From: Litchfieldella anticariensis FP35 = DSM 16096
GTDB taxonomy: Bacteria > Pseudomonadota > Gammaproteobacteria > Pseudomonadales > Halomonadaceae
Direction: 5' to 3'
DNA length: 64,000 bases
NCBI RefSeq assembly: GCF_000409775.1
Contig: NZ_KE332377.1
Coordinates: forward strand, 898,764-962,763
In this document: piece by piece, positions 45,972 through 54,935 of the stretch
Position numbering within the stretch: position 1 is the stretch's first letter
Layout: each line of letters begins with the position of its first letter
Program-made: the position numbers and the translations under genes
Notes under the pieces: model-generated
The model's database searches: none
Told to the model about the DNA's origin: nothing
The model's input: only the letters and a program-made list of their open reading frames with translations

Positions 45972-46714
45972 GTAACGATCAGTACAGTAGTGACACTCTC
46001 ACCGACTTTACACCGGAGACCACCGAGCCCCGCCGTGTCGTGGTGCTGATCTCGGGCAACGGCAGCAACCTCCAAGCGTTGATCGACGCACAGTCACACG
46101 GTGAACTGGGTGGCGAGATCGTCGCCGTGATCTCCAACCAGCCCAATGCCTATGGCCTGAAGCGGGCACGTGATGCGGGCATCGACGCCGTGGTCCTGCC
46201 ACACCGGGAATACGAAAGTCGGGAGGCTTTCGATGGCGCGTTAATCAAGGTCATTGAACGCCACGAGCCTGACCTGATCGTACTGGCCGGCTTCATGCGC
46301 ATTCTCTCTCCGATCTTCGTCCAACGCTTCTACGGGCGGCTATTGAATATCCATCCCTCGCTATTACCGGCCTACCAAGGGCTCGATACCCATGCCCGAG
46401 TGTTAGCCGATGGGGCCAAGGAACATGGCGCCAGTGTGCATTTCGTTACCGAGGAACTCGACGGCGGTCCGGTGGTAATCCAAGCCGCACTGGAAATTAC
46501 CGAAGACGATAGCGTGGAGACCCTCAAGAACAAGGTGCACTCTCGGGAGCACTTGATCTACCCCATCGCGGTGAAGTGGTTCCTCGAGGGCCGGCTACGA
46601 CTCGGTGCGGAAGGCGCAACCTTCGATGGTGTCCCCCTGCCACCGCAGGGGATGCGCATGTCGCATGCCGATGCCGCAGAGGAACTGGACGAGGATATCG
46701 GCGAGGAATCCTGA
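45968..46714 (+). CDS. purN: Phosphoribosylglycinamide formyltransferase
   Basis: This 248-aa GAR transformylase uses 10-formyl-[37 protein letters not shown] and [20 protein letters not shown] contain the catalytic Asn/His/Asp set. It carries an acidic N-terminal extension of about 20 residues and a C-terminal acidic tail beyond the E. coli enzyme, as is common in halophiles. It is translationally coupled to purM. Confidence 0.95.
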   Translation: MSNDQYSSDTLTDFTPETTEPRRVVVLISGNGSNLQALIDAQSHGELGGEIVAVISNQPNAYGLKRARDAGIDAVVLPHREYESREAFDGALIKVIERHEPDLIVLAGFMRILSPIFVQRFYGRLLNIHPSLLPAYQGLDTHARVLADGAKEHGASVHFVTEELDGGPVVIQAALEITEDDSVETLKNKVHSREHLIYPIAVKWFLEGRLRLGAEGATFDGVPLPPQGMRMSHADAAEELDEDIGEES

Positions 46715-46723
46715 ACCCATCGT

Positions 46724-46861
46724 GCAGCAAAGCTGCCCTCCCACGAGGGCTGAAGCTTGCACGAACGAGGTGGGAGCGAAGCTCTGCTTCGCGATAAGAG
46801 GGTGGCTCACCTCCTATGCCGGCCTGACGGCCGGATCGCGCAGCAGAGCTGCGCTCCCACC
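46724..46861. repeat. Cluster of REP-like palindromic repeats
   Basis: GTGGGAGCGAAGCTCTGCTT (continuing CGCGAT) near 46769-46795 and its inverted partner near 46835-46861 (ATCGCGCAGCAGAGCTGCGC, continuing TCCCAC) are REP elements in opposite orientation. A degenerate third copy lies at 46724-46745. A CCGGCCTGACGGCCGG hairpin sits between (about 46819-46834). They lie between convergent purN and dcd and may stabilise 3' ends or end transcription. Confidence 0.75.
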
Positions 46862-46889
46862 AAATCCTGCCGTCGGGTGGCAGGGTGAC

Positions 46890-47456
46890 TCACGCCCTGG
46901 GCAACGTCACTCCGCGTTGTCCCATATATTTCCCTCCACGGTCCTTGTAAGACGTCTCACAAACCTCGTCGGACTCCAGGAACAGCATTTGAGCCACGCC
47001 TTCGTTGGCATAGATCTTGGCCGGAAGGTTGGTGGTATTGGAAAACTCCAATGTCACGTGCCCTTCCCATTCCGGCTCCAGCGGCGTGACGTTAACGATG
47101 ATGCCACAGCGCGCATAGGTCGACTTGCCCAGACAGATAGTCAACACATTACGCGGGATACGAAAATACTCGACGGTACGCGCCAAGGCGAAGGAGTTTG
47201 GCGGGATAACACAAATGTCGCCTTTGATATCGACAAAACTCTTCTCATCGAAGGCCTTGGGGTCGACCACCGCTGAATGGATATTGGTGAAGACCTTGAA
47301 TTCGTCGGAGCAGCGCACGTCATAGCCATAGCTGGACGTCCCATAGGAAATCACCCTCTGCCCTTCTACATGACGGACCTGGTCGGGCTCGAAGGGCTCG
47401 ATCATGCCCTGGCTGTCCGCCATGCGGCGAATCCATTTATCGGCTTTGATGCTCAT
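46890..47456 (-). CDS. dcd: dCTP deaminase
   Basis: This 188-aa enzyme deaminates dCTP to dUTP for dTTP synthesis. [56 protein letters not shown] and the C-terminal [14 protein letters not shown] match Dcd exactly in layout. AAGGACG precedes the start. It lies 127 bp downstream of apbC. Confidence 0.95.
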   Translation of the reverse strand: MSIKADKWIRRMADSQGMIEPFEPDQVRHVEGQRVISYGTSSYGYDVRCSDEFKVFTNIHSAVVDPKAFDEKSFVDIKGDICVIPPNSFALARTVEYFRIPRNVLTICLGKSTYARCGIIVNVTPLEPEWEGHVTLEFSNTTNLPAKIYANEGVAQMLFLESDEVCETSYKDRGGKYMGQRGVTLPRA

Positions 47457-47533
47457 GGGGCGTCCTTGAATACGGCGTAAAAATCACAAATGAGGGTTTG
47501 TCCGAAACGCTGGCGATTTTCAGACAAAACCTA

Positions 47534-47554
47534 GGGCCGTTATCATAACGGCCC
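47534..47554. terminator. Palindromic hairpin between apbC and dcd
   Basis: GGGCCGTTAT and ATAACGGCCC form a perfect 10-bp palindrome around a single C. Read leftward it is followed shortly by GGTTTTG. It may end the apbC transcript. Confidence 0.5.
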
Positions 47555-47583
47555 CCATAAAGATTACAAAGCGACATGCAATA

Positions 47584-48387
47584 TCAGTCACCGAAGGAGA
47601 TGCTGGGCCCTTCCGCTTGCTGGCTTTCGACACCTTCGGCCACCGCTTGCGCTACGCGCTTGAACGTTTGCGCCACCTCGCCGTCAGGTTCGGCCACCAC
47701 CGTCGGTTTACCACCATCGGACTGCTCGCGAATTGCCATGGTCAGTGGTAGCTGGCCAAGCAACCGGGTCTGGTACTGAGCGGCAATGCGTTCACCCCCA
47801 CCCGCACCGAAGATCGGTTCGCTATGCCCGCAGTTCGAACAGATGTGCAGGCTCATGTTCTCGACCACTCCCAACACCGGAACATTGACCTTGCGGAACA
47901 TCTCGATACCCTTGCGGGCATCCAGCAAAGCAATGTCCTGAGGAGTGGTGACGATCACCGCTCCCGATACCGGCACCTTCTGGGCCAGCGTCAACTGGAT
48001 ATCGCCGGTACCTGGTGGCATGTCGATGAATAGGTAGTCCACGTTATCCCAGGCAGTCTGATTCAGGAGTTGCTGGAAAGCCCCTGCCACCATTGGGCCA
48101 CGCCATACCATGGGCTCGGTCACGTCGACCATGAACGCCATCGACATGGCCTGAATGCCATGAGCTTCGAGGGGTTTGAATGTATTCTCACCCGCCTGCT
48201 GGGGCCTTACACCCTCTCCGATGCCCAGCATCTGTGCCTGACTGGGACCATAGATATCGGCATCCAGCAGGCCCACACGATAACCTTCAGCGGCCATCGC
48301 CAACGCCAGGTTGGCAGTCACGGTCGACTTGCCGACCCCACCCTTGCCGGATGCCACGGCGACGATATGTTTCACACCCTCGATCAC
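47584..48387 (-). CDS. apbC: Iron-sulfur cluster carrier protein (Mrp/ApbC)
   Basis: This 267-aa P-loop ATPase has the deviant Walker A VAVASGKGGVGKSTVTANLA, LLDADIYGPSQAQML, YLFIDMPPGTGDIQLTL and the CxxC motif CSNCGHSEPIFG that bridges a cluster in the dimer. It lacks the N-terminal DUF59 domain found in many Mrp proteins, as in shorter ApbC forms. It delivers 4Fe-4S clusters to apo-proteins. Confidence 0.92.
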   Translation of the reverse strand: MIEGVKHIVAVASGKGGVGKSTVTANLALAMAAEGYRVGLLDADIYGPSQAQMLGIGEGVRPQQAGENTFKPLEAHGIQAMSMAFMVDVTEPMVWRGPMVAGAFQQLLNQTAWDNVDYLFIDMPPGTGDIQLTLAQKVPVSGAVIVTTPQDIALLDARKGIEMFRKVNVPVLGVVENMSLHICSNCGHSEPIFGAGGGERIAAQYQTRLLGQLPLTMAIREQSDGGKPTVVAEPDGEVAQTFKRVAQAVAEGVESQQAEGPSISFGD

Positions 48388-48585
48388 GATTCACTCCTGT
48401 CTCGGACTTCAAGAACTTCTAGAGACAGTATAACCCGCCCGCCCGGCCTATAACCAAGTACCATGGTCAGCTTTATATTATGTGAGTTGCTACTCTGAAT
48501 AATACCTGACCGTTCATGAGAACGAGCTTGACTTGTGTTGTGTCTCATCCTTAGCACTTCCAAGCAGAAAGGCAGGTGATAGCCC

Positions 48586-49230
48586 ATGAGCAATAGTTTT
48601 CGTGATCGTAAGGACGCCGGCCAAGCACTGGCCGAAGCCCTGTCCCATTACCGTGAAACGCCAGATTTGCTGGTTCTCGGTCTACCACGCGGCGGTGTAC
48701 CGGTCGCCTGGGAGGTAGCCCAGGCACTGGACGCCGAACTCGATGTATTGGTGGTGCGCAAGCTAGGGGTGCCCTGGCAGCCCGAGGTCGCCATGGGCGC
48801 TATTGCCGGTAACGGCGTGCGCGTCATGCATGACGACATGGTGCGTTCGCTGAATATCTCCCCAGACGATATCGAAGCGATCGCACGCGATGAAACGACC
48901 GAACTGGAACGTCGTGAAACCACCTATCGCGGCCACCGTCCCCCCTTACGTATCGAGGGACGCACTGTAATCGTGGTCGATGACGGCCTGGCAACCGGCG
49001 CCACCATGCAGGCCGCCGTGAAGGCATTGCGAGCCCAGTCACCAGAGCGCATCGTCGTCGCGGTGCCGGTCTCACCTCCCGATACCGCCGAGGATATGGA
49101 GCAACTCGCCGACGAGGTGGTATGCCTGATGCGTCCACCGGGTTTCGGGGCGGTAGGCCAATGGTACCAACGCTTCGACCAAACCAGTGACGAAGAGGTG
49201 CAGGCACTGCTTGGAACCTCGAAAAGCTAG
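48586..49230 (+). CDS. Phosphoribosyltransferase-family protein
   Basis: This 214-aa protein opens with the family phrase FRDRKDAGQALAEAL. It has VLGLPRGGVPVAWEVAQAL, LDVLVVRKLGVPWQPEVAMG and the PRPP loop TVIVVDDGLATGATMQAAV. It resembles the ComF-like/uncharacterised PRTases often found with alpha/beta hydrolases or erythromycin-esterase domains, but here it stands alone. The substrate is unknown. GGCAGG precedes the start. Confidence 0.8.
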   Translation: MSNSFRDRKDAGQALAEALSHYRETPDLLVLGLPRGGVPVAWEVAQALDAELDVLVVRKLGVPWQPEVAMGAIAGNGVRVMHDDMVRSLNISPDDIEAIARDETTELERRETTYRGHRPPLRIEGRTVIVVDDGLATGATMQAAVKALRAQSPERIVVAVPVSPPDTAEDMEQLADEVVCLMRPPGFGAVGQWYQRFDQTSDEEVQALLGTSKS

Positions 49231-49286
49231 TCTCCCGCGCCAACCGGCAGCTTGCCCTGAATGGCCATCATGCCTACACCTTGAAA

Positions 49287-51050
49287 ATGGACACCATTCA
49301 AACAGACAAGGTGCCGTCTCAGGGACCACTGGGAGTCATCAAGTTTCTGGGGCTGGTACTGTTCGGGGGGCTCATTGGCGTCATTGCCGCATTCGCAGCG
49401 GTGGGATTCGTTGCTGCCGTGCTCTGGCTCAACGATAGCCTACTGATCTCGCCGCGCAGTCGCATGATGTTTGCCCACCCCGGCATCCTCATTGCCGCCA
49501 CTATCGCCGTGCCTGCTATTGGCGGCTTGTTGGTGGGGCTTGTGCACCACCAGATTGCCGAGCGTCGCCCACATACCCCTGCCGATGTCATCGCCGCCGT
49601 CCAGACTCGGCGCGGCCAATTGCCGGCCAGAGCGGGAGCCTTGTCAGCACTGAGTGGCTTGCTGTCACTGGGTGCGGGAGCATCAGTGGGTCAGTATGGG
49701 CCATTGGTGCATATGGGAGCGACACTGGGGTCTCTGGGCGCTCGTCTGCTGCGGCTGGGTCGCTCGGATGACAACATCACTATCGCCTGTGGCGTCGCCG
49801 CAGCAATCGCCACGGCCTTCAATGCCCCCTTGGCGGGAATCGTCTTCGCCCATGAAGTGGTATTGCGTCATTATGCCTTGCGGGCTTTTGCTCCCGTCGC
49901 TGCGGCGGCCACCATTGGCTACGTGATTGCCACCGGTGTATTGGAACGTGGCGCCTTATTCCACGTCACAGACACGACGGTACCTCAACCGTGGGAATTT
50001 GCTGCCTTCATCGCCATTGGTGGACTGGGTGCCTTGGTGGCCGGTTCCTACATGCATGCCATCCTTGGCGTCGGTCGCCTGGCCGAGCGTCTGCCGATTT
50101 CTCCCCTGCTACGGCCCGCCTTGGCCGGTGCCCTGCTCGGCCTGACCGCACTGTGGGTGCCAGATATTCTGGGCATGGGTCAGGAAACCTTGCGCTTCGC
50201 CACCATCGCTGGCGCCTTCGGCGGCATTGAACTGATCGTCGTGCTCTTGCTCAAGCTGGGCGCGACTGCATTATGTCTCGGCATGGGCTTCGGTGGCGGT
50301 GTCTTCAGCCCGGCATTGGTCATCGGTACGCTATTCGGTGCGTTGTGTGGCACTGTCCTGGGCAAGTTGACGGGCACTCCGCCGGACACCTTCGTGTTCT
50401 ACGCCGTGTGCGGCATGGTCGCCGTCACTGCACCAGTGATCGGTGCACCCTTGACCAGCCTGCTGATCGTCTTCGAGTTGACCGGTAGCTATGTGCTGAC
50501 CATTGCCGCACTGGCCAGTGTGACGCTGGCCAGCCCTATTGCCGCTCAGCTCTTCGGGCGATCGCTGTTCGACATCCAGTTGAGCATTCGCGGCCTGGAC
50601 TTATCGGCCGGACGTGGGCAAGCCGTGCTGAGTGAAGCCCCGGTGCGCCGCTACCTGAATCAGGATTGCGTTACGCTTTCCCCCGACACTGATATCGCAG
50701 CAGCGGTAGCCACCCTCAGTCATGCCGGACGTGGCGAGGCCCATCTCGTCGACCCACAGGGTCGTTACCACGGCAGCGTCTCCCTGGCCGACTTGGAAGC
50801 CGCCCGCGAAGATGGACATGCCGAGCGCTCAATCGCGAAGTACACGATCGCAAATCGACCGGTATTAGGCCCAAGCACCTCGATCTGGGAGGCCATGGCA
50901 CGCATGCAGGACTTCACCGGCGAGGCAATGGCGGTGGTCGACGATAAAGAGCAGAGCACCTTTTTGGGAGTCATTTACGAGGCGAGCATTGCCCGCGCCT
51001 ATCTGAAACACAGTGACGAGTTGAGACGAGAAGAACATGGCTCTGGCTGA
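49287..51050 (+). CDS. CLC-family chloride channel with C-terminal CBS pair, atypical pore residues
   Basis: This 587-aa protein has about 10-12 membrane segments of the CLC fold and two CBS domains (from about residue 450). IATAFNAPLAGIVFAHEVV and GFGGGVFSPALVIG are conserved pore motifs. The gating motif GREGP is GQYGP, with Tyr137 in place of the gating glutamate. The internal proton glutamate position is Val191 (after HE190), and the GSGIP loop is replaced by PHTPAD. It may therefore be a channel rather than a proton antiporter. The ATG at 49287 is preferred to the TTG two codons earlier. It overlaps the next gene by 14 nt. Confidence 0.85.
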   Translation: MDTIQTDKVPSQGPLGVIKFLGLVLFGGLIGVIAAFAAVGFVAAVLWLNDSLLISPRSRMMFAHPGILIAATIAVPAIGGLLVGLVHHQIAERRPHTPADVIAAVQTRRGQLPARAGALSALSGLLSLGAGASVGQYGPLVHMGATLGSLGARLLRLGRSDDNITIACGVAAAIATAFNAPLAGIVFAHEVVLRHYALRAFAPVAAAATIGYVIATGVLERGALFHVTDTTVPQPWEFAAFIAIGGLGALVAGSYMHAILGVGRLAERLPISPLLRPALAGALLGLTALWVPDILGMGQETLRFATIAGAFGGIELIVVLLLKLGATALCLGMGFGGGVFSPALVIGTLFGALCGTVLGKLTGTPPDTFVFYAVCGMVAVTAPVIGAPLTSLLIVFELTGSYVLTIAALASVTLASPIAAQLFGRSLFDIQLSIRGLDLSAGRGQAVLSEAPVRRYLNQDCVTLSPDTDIAAAVATLSHAGRGEAHLVDPQGRYHGSVSLADLEAAREDGHAERSIAKYTIANRPVLGPSTSIWEAMARMQDFTGEAMAVVDDKEQSTFLGVIYEASIARAYLKHSDELRREEHGSG

Positions 51051-52131
51051 ACGACACGTTGCCATGGTATTGGCTTGGCTGCTTACTGGCCTAGCGATTC
51101 CCGCCGCAGGCCAAGAACCAGCCTCCTTGACCGTATTGAGTTGGGGCGGCGCCTACGAACGGGCGCAGCAACAGGCACTGTTCGCTCCCTTCAGTCAAAC
51201 CACGGGCACGGCCATACGCGTGGAGAGCTACAATGGCGGACTCACCGGCTTACGCCAGGCTATCGAAGACGGTAATGTTCCCTGGGACGTCATCGACATG
51301 ACACGTAACGACGCCATGGCCGCCTGCGAAGAAGGGTTACTGGAACCGCTATCTCCGGAAGTGGTCGCTGCCGCCCCGGACGGCACGCCACCGGAACAGG
51401 ACTTCATTGCCAATGCCTTTGGCCAGTGCAGCATCACACATACCGTTTTCGCTACTGTCGTCGCCTTTCGGCGCGATGCCTTTCCCGGCCAGCGCCCGAC
51501 GTCGATTGCCGATCTTTTCGACCAACAAAGCTTTCCCGGGCCGCGCGCCCTGCAGCGTACACCAGCCGTCAATCTCGAGTGGGCTCTGCTTTCCTATGGC
51601 GTTCCCCGCGAGGAGCTCTACGGGCTGCTCAGCACTCAACGAGGCTTGCGCCTGGCATTGAACCGGCTAGACAGTCTCGAAGACATTCACTGGTGGGAAG
51701 CCGGCGATGTCCCGGCCAAATTACTGGCCAGCGGTGAGGTGGTGATGGCCTCGGGGTACAACGGTCGCTTCTTCGATGCCATCGTCAACCGCGACCTGCC
51801 CATTCAAATTCTCTGGGACGGCCAAGTCCAGGAATACGAGACCTGGGTCATACCACAAGGTACCCGTCACCCCGAGCTGGCCAAACAATTCATCCGTTTC
51901 GCCACCACCACGGAGCAGCTTACCGAACTCGCCAATCGCATCCCGTATGGGCCGGCACGACACTCCGCCGCCATGCAGGTCTCCACCCATCCCGACAATG
52001 GTCGGGACATGCGCCTGCATATCCCGACCCATCCACTCAATGCCGAACGCGCCGTGATCAAGGACGATGACTGGTACGCGCATACGCATCACCGGGTCGA
52101 AGAACGCTTCCAGGAGTGGCTATCGCGCTAG
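51037..52131 (+). CDS. PotD-like extracellular solute-binding protein
   Basis: This 364-aa family 1 binding protein has an N-terminal signal peptide cleaved near PAAGQEP. LTVLSWGGAYERAQQQALFA, SYNGGLTGLRQAIEDGNVPW and DVIDMTRNDAMAACEEGLLE are typical of spermidine/putrescine-type binding proteins; ASGYNGRFFDAIV and YETWVIPQGTRHPELAKQF follow. There is no permease or ATPase nearby. It overlaps the CLC gene by 14 nt and converges (6-bp gap) with the M24 gene, so it may supply the substrate for the adjacent demethylation locus. Confidence 0.85.
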   Translation: MALAERHVAMVLAWLLTGLAIPAAGQEPASLTVLSWGGAYERAQQQALFAPFSQTTGTAIRVESYNGGLTGLRQAIEDGNVPWDVIDMTRNDAMAACEEGLLEPLSPEVVAAAPDGTPPEQDFIANAFGQCSITHTVFATVVAFRRDAFPGQRPTSIADLFDQQSFPGPRALQRTPAVNLEWALLSYGVPREELYGLLSTQRGLRLALNRLDSLEDIHWWEAGDVPAKLLASGEVVMASGYNGRFFDAIVNRDLPIQILWDGQVQEYETWVIPQGTRHPELAKQFIRFATTTEQLTELANRIPYGPARHSAAMQVSTHPDNGRDMRLHIPTHPLNAERAVIKDDDWYAHTHHRVEERFQEWLSR

Positions 52132-52137
52132 ATGTCA

Positions 52138-53322
52138 TCAACTACTGCTCAATACCCACGGGTTGGCGGTGATCGGTTCGCCACCATGCTCGGTGACACG
52201 CACGGTATCGCTACAACCAATGCCCCACTGGCTGGGCAGGCGCAAGCACAGTGGTAAGTGAAACACCATACCGACCTCGAAACGCCGCATCTGCCCTCTT
52301 GCGATGAAACCCGTCCCCTCGACCCAGGAAGGTGGGAACTGCGCCCCGACGGTATAACCGAACACGCCAGAAAAGAAGACCTCCGACGCCATCGGCACCA
52401 GCACCTGTTCGCCAGCGCACGCGGCATCGTCGAAGCGCTGTCCTGGCCGCATCGCCTGGAGCAAGGTCGTATAGAGACGCTGACAAACATCGAACATGGC
52501 TTCCATCTTCGCCGTGGGGCGTCCTGCAACCACCGTGCGCATCATGGGGGCGGTATAACGCTTCCAAGCACTCCCGAATTCGAGAAACACGGGGTCACCC
52601 TCGGCAACCGGATGGCGCTGATGGTTGGTATGGATGATGCTGCTACGCCGCCCAACGGTCACGATCGGTTGCATGCTCATGAATTCGCTGCCCGCTTCAA
52701 GCATGGCTTGCGCACCAGTGGCAGCGATCTCACTGTCGGTGATGCCTGGCCGAACCGCCTGCACCGCGGCCTCGATTCCCAGCCCAGTGATCCGAGCACT
52801 CTCTGCCAGGCAACCGAGTTCAGCATCGCTCTTGACGATCCGCACACTATCCAGCAGAGGCCCTGCATCGATGAACCGATAACCTGGCAAGTGCTCGGTG
52901 AGGCCAGTCATCACGCCATAACGCAACGAACCATGCCAGCAATCGATCCCGATACGCGTGCCAGCCTCGGCCAACACCTCGGCCAAGGGTATCAACACCT
53001 CTTCGACTCCTTCCCAGCGATAACCGAGCACCTCCTCGACATGCGTACAAGCCACCGCGGGTCCGGTTTCGATGGAAGGCACCTGCAGCACCAGGCGTCG
53101 TGGTGTGAAGATCAGTGCCGTATGTACCGAGACCTCGAAGGTGTTGTAACCAGTCAAATAATAAATATCGGACGGATCGGTAAGCAGCAGGGCATCCAAC
53201 GACTCGGCGCGCATCAATTCGACAAGCGCCTCGTGGCGGCGCTGGAATTCCGCCTCAGGAAATGGGCATTCACTGCCAGCCGAGGTAGCCTGCAAAATGG
53301 CGCGATAGTCGTGATGATTCAT
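52138..53322 (-). CDS. M24-family creatinase/ectoine-hydrolase-like protein lacking metal ligands
   Basis: This 394-aa two-domain pita-bread protein has an N-terminal creatinase domain (LLLTDPSDIYYLTGYNTFEV) and a C-terminal M24 fold. The five residues that bind metals in aminopeptidase P appear changed: the DxG site reads LEFG, the SDxTR site TAPMMRT, GHGIG reads GYTVG, and the two late glutamates sit in VGMVFHLPLC and GCSDTVRVTE. GYTVGAQFPPSWVEG resembles non-metal ectoine hydrolases (DoeA/EutD) and creatinases. It may hydrolyse an amidine or cyclic compatible-solute-like substrate. The start MNHHDYR has GGAGG. It diverges from the demethylase gene. Confidence 0.8.
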   Translation of the reverse strand: MNHHDYRAILQATSAGSECPFPEAEFQRRHEALVELMRAESLDALLLTDPSDIYYLTGYNTFEVSVHTALIFTPRRLVLQVPSIETGPAVACTHVEEVLGYRWEGVEEVLIPLAEVLAEAGTRIGIDCWHGSLRYGVMTGLTEHLPGYRFIDAGPLLDSVRIVKSDAELGCLAESARITGLGIEAAVQAVRPGITDSEIAATGAQAMLEAGSEFMSMQPIVTVGRRSSIIHTNHQRHPVAEGDPVFLEFGSAWKRYTAPMMRTVVAGRPTAKMEAMFDVCQRLYTTLLQAMRPGQRFDDAACAGEQVLVPMASEVFFSGVFGYTVGAQFPPSWVEGTGFIARGQMRRFEVGMVFHLPLCLRLPSQWGIGCSDTVRVTEHGGEPITANPWVLSSS

Positions 53323-53549
53323 GGAACCTCCATAGAATGGGTGCTGTTTCCCCAATATAGCCACCTTCGACGAGGCGGCATGCCCGGTTCCCAGCCTTTA
53401 TTGCTCCCCCTTTGCGCCCTATCCAGCCCCATCTGTCGCTTTCTGAACATTCACGCCATACATGGCGTCGCAAACAGCATGGAGCACACAGGCGTTCACT
53501 TCCACACTGCAAGCGAGATTGGAAATCGCTGAGCAGGAGGACCGCCACC

Positions 53550-54935
53550 ATGAGCTCCCAGCACTCCACTTCCTCTAACCGCGACAGTGTCATCCCGATG
53601 CCTGGTACCGATGCCATCGTGAAAGACTTCAGCACCCATCAATGCCCAACGGTCGATCAGCAGGACCGCCGTGTTCCTGTCAATCTGCGCCAGTCAGGCC
53701 CCACACCCGTCGAAATGCTGATCTCCACCCGGGTGCGCAAGTCACCTTTCTGGCACCTGTCGCACCAAGCGGGCTGCTGGCGGGCCACTGTCTATAACCG
53801 GATCTATCATCCGCGCGGCTACGTGAGGCCCGAAGACGGTGGAGCCATGGTCGAATACGACTCCCTGGTTCACGATGTCACCATGTGGAATGTGGCAGTG
53901 GAGCGCCAGATCCAGGTCAAGGGCCCGGATGCTCTTGCCTTTGTCGACCATGTCATCACACGCAATGCCTCGGCGATTGCACCAATGCGTGGCAAGTACG
54001 TGATCCTGTGCAACGAGGAAGGCGGCATCATCAACGACCCAGTGTTACTGCGTGTCGCCGAGGACGAGTTCTGGTTCTCGATCTCCGACAGCGATCTCGA
54101 ACTGTGGCTCAAGGGCGTCAATGTCGGCCTGCGCTACAACGTCACTATCGGCGAAATCGACGTCGCTCCGGTGCAGATCCAAGGGCCCAAATCCGAGGCT
54201 CTGATGGTCGACCTGGTCGGCGATGAGGTACGGCATATCCCGTACTATGGGCTAATGGAAGCAAAAATCGGTGACCGCGATGTGATCATCTCCCAAACCG
54301 GCTTCACCGGCGAGAAGGGCTACGAGATTTATCTCAAGAATGCCACTCTCAACCCTGACGACATGTGGAACACGGTGTTGGCTGCTGGTGAAAAGCACAA
54401 TCTACGGGTCATCGCCCCGGCCCATCACCGGCGCATCGCGGCCGGAATCCTGTCCTGGGGCCAGGACCTGGACCAGGAAACTCTGCCCTTCCAGTGCAAC
54501 CTGGGCTACCAGATCCCGCGCCAGAAGGATGCCGACTACATTGGTCGCGCGGCGCTGGAGCGGGTGCGCGCCGAACTCGATCAAGGCCGCTATCCCTTCC
54601 GCAACATCCTGGTCGGAATGGTGCTCGGCGGCAAACCGATCGACGATTACGCACCCGACTTCTGGCTGATTTCCGATGAAAATGGGGGCGATCCGGTGGG
54701 TTATGTGACGTCGCCCTGGTACTCCCCAGAACTCGGCACCAATATCGCTATGGGGTATGTGCCAGTGGAACTCCAGGCGATAGGAACGCCACTCAAGGTC
54801 TGGCTACCGGAGCCTTACGCCGAAACGCCAGGGGTACCGGTCGACGCCGCCGTGGTCGAGATGCCGTTCCGTGCCTCGGTCAATCCCAATGCTCGTGAAA
54901 TCGCCAAGGCCAGGGGGTTGGATGCCTCAAGCTGA
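53550..54935 (+). CDS. DmdA-like / GcvT-family tetrahydrofolate-dependent methyltransferase
   Basis: This 461-aa GcvT-fold enzyme resembles dimethylsulfoniopropionate demethylase DmdA more than glycine-cleavage T protein. It has NEEGGIINDPVLLRVAEDEF, WFSISDSDLELWLKG, APVQIQGPKSEALM, SQTGFTGEKGYEIY and SWGQDLDQETLPFQCNLGYQ. An N-terminal extension of about 45 residues exceeds DmdA length. It probably moves a methyl or methylene group from an unknown N-, S- or O-methyl substrate to THF. CAGGAGG precedes the start. It overlaps the MetF-like gene by 14 nt, which would process the product. Confidence 0.85.
   Translation: MSSQHSTSSNRDSVIPMPGTDAIVKDFSTHQCPTVDQQDRRVPVNLRQSGPTPVEMLISTRVRKSPFWHLSHQAGCWRATVYNRIYHPRGYVRPEDGGAMVEYDSLVHDVTMWNVAVERQIQVKGPDALAFVDHVITRNASAIAPMRGKYVILCNEEGGIINDPVLLRVAEDEFWFSISDSDLELWLKGVNVGLRYNVTIGEIDVAPVQIQGPKSEALMVDLVGDEVRHIPYYGLMEAKIGDRDVIISQTGFTGEKGYEIYLKNATLNPDDMWNTVLAAGEKHNLRVIAPAHHRRIAAGILSWGQDLDQETLPFQCNLGYQIPRQKDADYIGRAALERVRAELDQGRYPFRNILVGMVLGGKPIDDYAPDFWLISDENGGDPVGYVTSPWYSPELGTNIAMGYVPVELQAIGTPLKVWLPEPYAETPGVPVDAAVVEMPFRASVNPNAREIAKARGLDASS

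Noticed and set aside
52138..53322. DMSP lyase DddP or a Xaa-Pro aminopeptidase
   Set aside because: Both need metal ligands that are replaced in this protein.
53550..54935. Glycine cleavage system T protein
   Set aside because: No gcvH or gcvP is nearby, the length is 90 residues too great, and the conserved blocks are closer to DmdA-type demethylases.
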